Origin: RGIG5612 sp964579345
GTDB lineage: Bacteria; Bacillota; Clostridia; Lachnospirales; Lachnospiraceae
Direction: 5' to 3'
Assembly (NCBI GenBank): GCA_964579345.1
Contig: CAZOHB010000030.1
Location: forward strand, 1 to 19,861
DNA: 19,861 bases
A program made the translations under genes and the position numbers. Below, piece after piece: positions 14,670 to 19,861 of this stretch. The notes below the pieces were generated by a model that was not told where the DNA came from, made no database searches, and saw only the letters and a list, made by a program, of their open reading frames with translations. The number at the start of each line of letters is the position of its first letter. Position 1 is the stretch's first letter.

Positions 14670-15563
14670 ATGATAAACGTTGCAGGAGTAAGATTTAAAA
14701 AGACGGGAAAGATCTACTATTTTGATCCGTCCGGTCTTGAACTGAAAACGAATGACCACGTCATTGTTGAGACGGCCAGAGGCGTGGAATACGGCTGGGT
14801 AGCTGTCGGACCGAAACAGATCGACGATTCGGAAGTGGTCGGAGAACTGAAACCGGTGCTTCGGATCGCTACGGAAAAAGATAAAAAACAGGCAGCGGAA
14901 AATAAAGAAAAAGAAAAGAAAGCCTTTGATGTCTGCCTCGAAAAAATCGCGAAACACGACCTGAAAATGAAACTGGTCGATGTGGAATATACCTTTGACG
15001 GAAACAAGATCCTCTTTTATTTTACGGCTGACGGCAGAGTGGATTTCCGCGAACTGGTCAAGGATCTTGCATCCGTGTACCGGACCCGTATCGAGCTGCG
15101 CCAGATCGGTGTGCGCGACGAGACAAAAGCGCTCGGCGGATACGGCATCTGCGGCCGTGAGTTCTGCTGCCATTCGTTCCAGTCCGAATTCGTACCGGTC
15201 TCGATCCGTATGGCAAAAGATCAGAACCTTTCCCTGAATCCGACAAAGATCTCAGGCAGCTGCGGAAGACTGATGTGCTGCATCAAATATGAAGAAGAAG
15301 CGTATCTGGATCTGAGCAAAAATCTGCCGCATCCGGGTGATGAGACTACCACGGAAGACGGCTATCATGCAATCGTAGATTCCGTGAATATTCTGAAGCA
15401 GCGGATCCGCGTCATCGTCGATCTCGGGGATGATGAGAGAGAGGCAAGAGAGTACGGCCCGAAGGAGCTGAAGTTTACGAAAAAGAAAAAGAAGAACCGC
15501 AATCAGGATCAGAAAGTTTCCGCAGAAGAGATGAAAGCTCTGAAAGAGCTGGAAAAGGAATAG
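14670..15563 (+). CDS. ricT: PSP1 family protein RicT/YaaT
   Basis: RicT is part of the RicAFT (Y-) complex that guides RNase Y in mRNA maturation and influences sporulation and competence in Bacillus. The 297-residue protein has a basic, lysine-rich linker around residues 69-84 and then the PSP1 domain. Conserved cysteines appear in GICGREFCCHSF (C161, C166, C167) and GSCGRLMCCIKYE (C198, C203, C204); the Bacillus complex carries iron-sulfur clusters. A lysine-rich tail ends the protein. The frame opens upstream at 14613 inside holB, but GAAAGGA (14656-14662) 7 bases before the ATG at 14670 fixes the start. The partners RicA and RicF are not in this window. Confidence 0.92.
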   Translation: MINVAGVRFKKTGKIYYFDPSGLELKTNDHVIVETARGVEYGWVAVGPKQIDDSEVVGELKPVLRIATEKDKKQAAENKEKEKKAFDVCLEKIAKHDLKMKLVDVEYTFDGNKILFYFTADGRVDFRELVKDLASVYRTRIELRQIGVRDETKALGGYGICGREFCCHSFQSEFVPVSIRMAKDQNLSLNPTKISGSCGRLMCCIKYEEEAYLDLSKNLPHPGDETTTEDGYHAIVDSVNILKQRIRVIVDLGDDEREAREYGPKELKFTKKKKKNRNQDQKVSAEEMKALKELEKE

Positions 15564-15564
15564 A

Positions 15565-16302
15565 GTGGAAGTAAAACTGCTGCCCGGCGAGAGAATCGAT
15601 GATTTGGAAAGAAACGGATACCGCATAATCCAAAACAAAAACGGTTTTTGTTTTGGCATGGATGCGGTACTTCTTTCTGGATTTGTACAGGCTGGACCGA
15701 AAGATAAAATTATAGATCTTGGTACCGGGACAGGGATCCTTCCGCTGCTGCTGCGTGCAAAAACGGGGTCGAAAGACATTACAGGTCTTGAGATCCAGGA
15801 GCAGGTGGCGGAAATGGCAGAACGTTCTGTAAAGCTGAATGATCTGGAAAGTGATATCCGTATCATTTGCGGAGATTTAAAGGAAGCGGACCGGCTGGTA
15901 CCTGCAGGAAGTTTTGATGTCGTAACTTCCAACCCTCCGTATATGAAGGCGGACGGAGGTCTTACCAATCCGGATGAGCGAAAGGCCATCTCCCGTCATG
16001 AGATCAAATGCAGTTTTGAGGATGTTGTAAAATCCGCAAAAAGGCTTCTGAAATCAGGCGGAAAATTCTTTCTGGTACATCGGCCGGAAAGACTTGCCGA
16101 ACTAATCACAACGCTCAGACAGAACGGCATGGAACCCAAAAGACTGCGCATGGTCCATTCTTTTGCGGACGAAAAAGCAGTTATGGTCCTGATCGAAGCC
16201 GCAAGCGGCGGCAGGACGTTTCTGAAAGTGGAAAAACCTCTGATCATATATAAAGACAAGAATGAATACAGTGATGAGATCGATGAGATCTATCATTTTT
16301 AA
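15565..16302 (+). CDS. tRNA1(Val) adenine-N6 methyltransferase-like protein (YabB/TrmN6)
   Basis: This class I SAM-dependent methyltransferase of 245 residues has DLGTGTG (51-57) for SAM binding and NPPY (123-126), the motif of N6-adenine methyltransferases. An N-terminal GYRIIQNKNGFCFGMDAVLLSGF stretch is typical of the YabB/TrmN6 family. It would methylate adenine in tRNA, position 37 of tRNA-Val by comparison with the E. coli enzyme. Translation starts at GTG (15565), one base after the ricT stop. AAAAGGAA at 15553-15560, inside the end of ricT, is the ribosome binding site. The stop codon overlaps the ribosome binding site of rsmI. Confidence 0.88.
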   Translation: MEVKLLPGERIDDLERNGYRIIQNKNGFCFGMDAVLLSGFVQAGPKDKIIDLGTGTGILPLLLRAKTGSKDITGLEIQEQVAEMAERSVKLNDLESDIRIICGDLKEADRLVPAGSFDVVTSNPPYMKADGGLTNPDERKAISRHEIKCSFEDVVKSAKRLLKSGGKFFLVHRPERLAELITTLRQNGMEPKRLRMVHSFADEKAVMVLIEAASGGRTFLKVEKPLIIYKDKNEYSDEIDEIYHF

Positions 16303-16311
16303 GGAGCCTTT

Positions 16312-17151
16312 ATGGCAGGAAAATTATTTTTGTGCGCAACTCCGATCGGAAATCTGGAAGATATCACACTCCGGGTTCTGGAAACCCTGAAGAGTGTGGA
16401 TATTATTGCGGCCGAAGATACGCGTCACACGTTAAAGCTTTTGAATCACTATGATATCAAAGCAAAACTCACAAGCTATCACGAACACAATAAATATGAC
16501 AAGGCAAAAGTCCTGGTGCAGGAACTCCTTGCCGGAAATAATATCGCCCTGGTTACAGACGCGGGAACCCCGGCAATTTCCGATCCGGGAGAAGAACTGG
16601 CAAAAGCGGCGTTTGAAGCCGGCATCGAAGTAACTTCACTTCCGGGAGCCTCCGCGCTTGTGGTGGCGCTTTCCATGAGTCCTTTATCTTCGAGACGTTT
16701 TGTGTTTGAAGGCTTTTTGCCGACAGATAAAAAAGAGCGCAGGGAAGTTCTGGACAGCCTGAAAAATGAGACCCGGACGATTGTGCTTTACGAAGCGCCG
16801 CACCGCCTGATCAAAACCCTGAAAGAACTGGAAGAGGTGCTTGGCGAGCGAAAGATCAATCTTTGCCGGGAACTGACAAAAGTACATGAAGATATCCTTC
16901 TTTCCACGATTCCGGAGCTGCTTCTGTATTTTGAAGTGAATGAGCCGAAGGGCGAGATGGTGCTTGTGATCGAAGGAGCGGATAAAGAAAAACTGAAAGA
17001 AAAAGAGATCCAAACCTGGGAAGAGATGAGCATCTCTGACCATGTGAAGTTCTATACGGATCAGGGATACGCGGAAAAAGAAGCCATGAAACTGGCGGCA
17101 AAAGACAGAGGCGTAAGCAAGCGGGATATTTATGACGCACTGAAAAAATAG
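16312..17151 (+). CDS. rsmI: 16S rRNA (cytidine1402-2'-O)-methyltransferase RsmI
   Basis: RsmI methylates the ribose of C1402 in the ribosomal decoding site. The 279-residue protein has TPIGN (10-14), EDTR (35-38), LVTDAGTPAISDPG (80-93), a GASA loop, FEGFLP and YEAPHRL, all in the family order, plus a C-terminal helical domain ending in KDRGVSKRDIYDALKK. AAGGAG at 16301-16306 is the ribosome binding site. The location just after the YabB-type gene matches yabC of Bacillus. Length and motifs are ordinary. Confidence 0.96.
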   Translation: MAGKLFLCATPIGNLEDITLRVLETLKSVDIIAAEDTRHTLKLLNHYDIKAKLTSYHEHNKYDKAKVLVQELLAGNNIALVTDAGTPAISDPGEELAKAAFEAGIEVTSLPGASALVVALSMSPLSSRRFVFEGFLPTDKKERREVLDSLKNETRTIVLYEAPHRLIKTLKELEEVLGERKINLCRELTKVHEDILLSTIPELLLYFEVNEPKGEMVLVIEGADKEKLKEKEIQTWEEMSISDHVKFYTDQGYAEKEAMKLAAKDRGVSKRDIYDALKK

Positions 17152-17202
17152 AAGTCTGAAACCGGAAATACGGATTTTTACGAGAAAGAAAGAGGAATGA
17201 AA

Positions 17203-17925
17203 ATGAATATACCGACACCACATAACAAAGCATCGAAAGAAGAACTGGCAAATGTTGTGATCATGCCGGGAGATCCGATGCGGTCAAAATATATTGCGGA
17301 AGATTTTCTGGAAGACGCGGTGCTTATAAATAACGTACGCGGCGTACAGGGATATACCGGAAACTGGAAGGGAAAACGGATCACTGTGATGTCCAGCGGC
17401 ATGGGCATTCCGTCGATCAGCATTTATACCTATGAGCTGTTCAATTTTTATCAGACGGATGCGATCATCCGCGTCGGAACGGCAGGGAGCATTCAGGAAC
17501 ATGTCCATATCGGCGAAGTCCTTTTTGCAGAAACTGCTTATACGAATTCCAACTTTCTGAAGAATTTTACGCTGCCAAAGACCTATGTCCCGAAAGCGGA
17601 CCTGGAGCTTCTTCGGGCAGCGGTTCAGATCGCGAAAGAAAAACAGATCACGCATCACATAGGCTCTGTCCTGACAGAAGAAATCTATTACAGCCAGGAA
17701 GAGGGAATCGTTGAGAAATGGGCCGGACGCGGAGTCGATGCCTTTGAAATGGAAGCTGCCGCTCTGTATGCAAATGCTGATCAGGTAGGAAAAAAGGCGC
17801 TTGCACTGTTTACTATTTCCAACTGCATCCTGACCGGAGAGGAAATGGATGTGGATATTCGGGAAAGAGCCCTGAATGAGATGATCGAGATCGGTCTGGA
17901 CTGCGCATGGCAGTATGCGAAATAG
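17203..17925 (+). CDS. deoD: DeoD-type (hexameric) purine nucleoside phosphorylase
   Basis: The enzyme phosphorolyses purine (deoxy)nucleosides to base and (deoxy)ribose-1-phosphate. The 240-residue protein carries VIMPGDPMRSKYIAE, NNVRGVQGYTG, SSGMGIPSISIYTYEL, IRVGTAGSI and EMEAAALY in the order of the E. coli enzyme. One oddity stands out: the motif that reads VSDHI in E. coli, containing the acid Asp204 that protonates the base, is TISNCI here, with asparagine 207 in place of the aspartate. That may change substrate choice. An ATG two codons earlier (17197) abuts AGAGGA (17191-17196) with no spacing, so the second ATG at 17203, 6 bases away, is the better start. Confidence 0.88.
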   Translation: MNIPTPHNKASKEELANVVIMPGDPMRSKYIAEDFLEDAVLINNVRGVQGYTGNWKGKRITVMSSGMGIPSISIYTYELFNFYQTDAIIRVGTAGSIQEHVHIGEVLFAETAYTNSNFLKNFTLPKTYVPKADLELLRAAVQIAKEKQITHHIGSVLTEEIYYSQEEGIVEKWAGRGVDAFEMEAAALYANADQVGKKALALFTISNCILTGEEMDVDIRERALNEMIEIGLDCAWQYAK

Positions 17926-17947
17926 AGGAGCCGGCAGAAAATAACAG

Positions 17948-18589
17948 ATGAAACGCAAACACAAAATTTTTCGAATCGATAAGTTCCCGATGGATCTCGG
18001 CAGGTTTTTACTCCTTGCACTGGTCCCTTTTTACCGGATCAAAAAGATTTATATCGGGGATAAAGAGAAAGTAATAAACATAAAAGACGGAGCGATCCTT
18101 GCGGCAAACCATTCCGGTTTTTCTGACCCAATGGTCCTCGAGACGGCGTTCTGGTACCGGCGTGTACATTACGTGGTTGGTGAGATCGCGATGGAAGGAA
18201 AGATCAAGTCGACCCTTATGCGCGGCGCCGGATGTATCCGGATCGATCGGAATGCGACGGATCTGAAAGCGGTCAAGCAGTGTGTGCAGGTTTTAAAAGA
18301 CGGTTTTTTTCTGGAGATGTTTCCGCAGGGTGGAATTTATGGAGACGATGCGGGCTTCAAGTCCGGAATCATGCTGATCGCGGTACAGGCGGATGTTCCG
18401 GTGATCCCGCTTTATATTATACAGAGAAAGAATATCTTTCAGAGATACCGGCTTGTGATCGGAGATCCCTTCTACTGGAAGGATTACTGCGATAAAAAAA
18501 TGCCGGGAATGAAGGACATAGAAAAACTGACACAATTATTAGAGGAGAAATATAACGAATGCAGAACATGGAAATCGAAGAACAATTAA
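17948..18589 (+). CDS. 1-acyl-sn-glycerol-3-phosphate acyltransferase family protein (PlsC-like)
   Basis: The 213-residue protein has the acyltransferase catalytic motif HX4D as NHSGFSD (H55, D60). RGAGCIRIDRNATD, FPQGGIY (125-131) and VPVIPLYI follow as later blocks of the family. A hydrophobic stretch at about 17-29 suggests membrane association. PlsC attaches the second acyl chain to lysophosphatidate. The usual FPEGTRS block reads FPQGGIY, so the conserved glutamate is a glutamine; this variant may mark a subclade or an altered acceptor. The nearest GAGGAG is about 17 bases before the ATG, so initiation may be weak. The 3' end overlaps the acyl carrier protein gene by 31 bases, suggesting that the two act together. 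Confidence 0.82.
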   Translation: MKRKHKIFRIDKFPMDLGRFLLLALVPFYRIKKIYIGDKEKVINIKDGAILAANHSGFSDPMVLETAFWYRRVHYVVGEIAMEGKIKSTLMRGAGCIRIDRNATDLKAVKQCVQVLKDGFFLEMFPQGGIYGDDAGFKSGIMLIAVQADVPVIPLYIIQRKNIFQRYRLVIGDPFYWKDYCDKKMPGMKDIEKLTQLLEEKYNECRTWKSKNN

Positions 18590-18807
18590 AAGAGCTGCTG
18601 CATGAAATTGACGAAGAGATTCCGTTGGATGAGATTTCGGCGGACTCGCTGCTGAAAGAGGATGTCGGTCTTTCGAGTGTTGCCATGCTTTATATGGCGG
18701 TATCGATCGAGAATGCATTTGAGATCGATCTGTCGGATGCAGATATGAGCAGCCTCAGAACCGTTGGGGATGTCGTTGATATGATCGCGGAATATCTTGG
18801 CCGCTGA
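18559..18807 (+). CDS. Acyl carrier protein
   Basis: The 82-residue acidic protein aligns without gaps to acyl carrier proteins. LLKEDVGLSSVAM corresponds to the phosphopantetheine site, with S40 as the attachment serine. The preceding residue is serine where most ACPs have aspartate (DSL), and the following leucine is valine. Helix II (AVSIENAFEIDL) and the RTVGDVVDMI segment match. AGAGGAG at 18541-18547 lies 11 bases before the ATG. It overlaps the end of the PlsC-like gene by 31 bases. It is likely a specialised carrier rather than the main fatty-acid-synthesis ACP, which usually sits in the fab cluster; this is inference. Confidence 0.8.
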   Translation: MQNMEIEEQLKELLHEIDEEIPLDEISADSLLKEDVGLSSVAMLYMAVSIENAFEIDLSDADMSSLRTVGDVVDMIAEYLGR

Positions 18808-18830
18808 GAGAAAAAACAGGTGTGAACAGA

Positions 18831-19841
18831 ATGCTGAAGAAGAATGACCGCATTGTGGTGAGAATCACGGATATAGGTGTGAATGGAGAAGGTATAGGAA
18901 AGGCAGACGGCTATACCTTTTTTATTAAGGATGCCATGATCGGAGACACGGTTTCGGCTTCCGTCACAAAGATGAAAAAAGGGTATGGATACGCGAGGCT
19001 CATCGAGGTGCTCGAGCCCTCCGCCTGCCGGATCGATGCGCCGTGTGAAAATGCTCGCCGGTGCGGCGGCTGTCAGATCATGGAAATGAGCTATGAAGAG
19101 CAGCTCCGTTTTAAAGAACGAAAAGTAAAGAACAATCTGGAAAAGATCGGTGGACTGAAAGGTATCGAGGTCCTTCCGGTGATCGGCATGGACCTGACCG
19201 AAACAGGGGACAGCGTTCCGCTTTATTATCGAAATAAGATGCAGTTTCCGTTTGGCCGGGATAGAGAAGGCAATATTGTTGCAGGTTTTTATGCAGGAAG
19301 AACACACTCCATTATTGATACCGATGCGTGTTTCGTCTCCACAGAGGCCGGAAACCGGATCCTGCAGACGGTCAAACAGTTTCTGAAGGAACAGCATATC
19401 TCTGTCTATAATGAGGTCACAGGGCAGGGGCTGGTCCGGCATCTGATCCTGCGTCAGGGCCGCCGGACCGGAGAGATCATGGTCTGTCTGGTTTTGAACG
19501 GCGAAAGCCTGAATGAGGGAAGTTATACACAAAATGTGGATATCGACGCACTTTTTGTGGATAAAGTGTTAAAGTCCCCTCTTTCGAACCCGGGCGAAGC
19601 TGTGGAAAAGTCCCCCGTCAGAGTATGCAGTATCTGCATTAATACAAACCGGGAGCAGACCAATGTGATCACAGGAAAAGAAATCCGCTGCCTTTACGGA
19701 CGGGATTACATTTATGATGAAATACTCTCTGAAGACGGAAAAACGTCGCTGCGCTTTAAAATTTCGCCGCTTTCTTTTTATCAGGTGAATCCGGTGCAGA
19801 TGGAAAAGCTTTATGCCAAGGCTCTGGAATTTGCGGAGTGA
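18831..19841 (+). CDS. 23S rRNA (uracil-C5) methyltransferase, RlmD/RumA type, truncated at its 3' end
   Basis: The N-terminal TRAM domain (about residues 5-60, with GVNGEGIGK) is followed by iron-sulfur ligands C66, C72, C78 and C81 in the RumA pattern. The central domain follows, ending with FYQVNPVQMEKLYAKALEFA. Family members then continue with a C-terminal SAM-binding methyltransferase domain of over 100 residues, which is missing: the frame stops at TGA (19839-19841) and the window ends 20 bases later in a CA-rich run. The truncation is most simply a contig-end artefact. GTG at 18822 opens the frame, but ACAGG at 18816-18820 is one base from it and 10 from the ATG at 18831, so the ATG is preferred. 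Which uridine is methylated is not decided by sequence. Confidence 0.82.
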   Translation: MLKKNDRIVVRITDIGVNGEGIGKADGYTFFIKDAMIGDTVSASVTKMKKGYGYARLIEVLEPSACRIDAPCENARRCGGCQIMEMSYEEQLRFKERKVKNNLEKIGGLKGIEVLPVIGMDLTETGDSVPLYYRNKMQFPFGRDREGNIVAGFYAGRTHSIIDTDACFVSTEAGNRILQTVKQFLKEQHISVYNEVTGQGLVRHLILRQGRRTGEIMVCLVLNGESLNEGSYTQNVDIDALFVDKVLKSPLSNPGEAVEKSPVRVCSICINTNREQTNVITGKEIRCLYGRDYIYDEILSEDGKTSLRFKISPLSFYQVNPVQMEKLYAKALEFAE

Positions 19842-19861
19842 CCCCCCACACACACACACCC
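19842..19861. other. Low-complexity C/CA tail, probable assembly artefact
   Basis: The last 20 bases are a C-run followed by a CA dinucleotide repeat and more C, unlike the rest of the window. They sit exactly where the methyltransferase gene loses homology. Confidence 0.7.

Overview
The window looks like a chromosomal piece of a strictly anaerobic, Gram-positive clostridial bacterium, most likely Lachnospiraceae-like; family level is inference. The reasons are the [FeFe]-hydrogenase maturases HydF and HydE, a DegV/DegV/FakA/PlsX fatty-acid operon, a block syntenic with the Bacillus yaaO-tmk-holB-yaaT-yabB-yabC (rsmI) region, and AGGAGG-type ribosome binding sites. Nearly all genes are on the plus strand with short gaps or ATGA overlaps. 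The right edge ends inside an rRNA methyltransferase gene in a CA-rich stretch that looks like a contig end.

Region by region: (1) 128-5839 is a five-gene operon: two DegV/FakB acyl carriers, the fatty acid kinase FakA, the acyl-phosphate synthase PlsX, and a membrane GT2 glycosyltransferase. It has a clear promoter and ends in a bidirectional terminator at 5842-5868. (2) 5922-7448 (minus) is a convergent gene for an unusual NAD-dependent epimerase/dehydratase carrying a C-terminal treble-clef zinc ribbon. (3) 7449-7901 is a 453-base divergent intergenic region. It contains a 116-base nested palindromic element and, directly before hydF, a terminator with a competing antiterminator arm. (4) 7902-10159 holds hydF and hydE, followed by a divergent pyruvate kinase at 10265. 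(5) 11689-17151 is a housekeeping block: PLP amino-acid decarboxylase, guanylate-kinase-like protein, DNA polymerase III delta prime, RicT/YaaT, TrmN6-like and RsmI. (6) 17203-19841 holds a DeoD-type nucleoside phosphorylase, a PlsC-type acyltransferase overlapping a small acyl carrier protein, and a truncated RlmD/RumA-type methyltransferase.

Functionally, exogenous fatty acids bound by the DegV proteins would be phosphorylated by FakA, while PlsX interconverts acyl-ACP and acyl-phosphate. Acyl-phosphate feeds glycerol-3-phosphate acylation, and a PlsC-type enzyme adds the second chain, so both ends of the window touch phospholipid synthesis. HydE and HydF help build the hydrogenase H-cluster that disposes of fermentation electrons downstream of pyruvate; hydG and the hydrogenase itself are not in the window.

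The strongest points for a second look are the hydF leader attenuator, the 7524-7639 structured element, the epimerase-zinc ribbon fusion, two genes (decarboxylase and holB) whose promoters place the predicted start of transcription at the start codon, and several substitutions at conserved positions (DegV pair, DeoD, PlsC, ACP). No mobile element, CRISPR array, tRNA or rRNA was seen.
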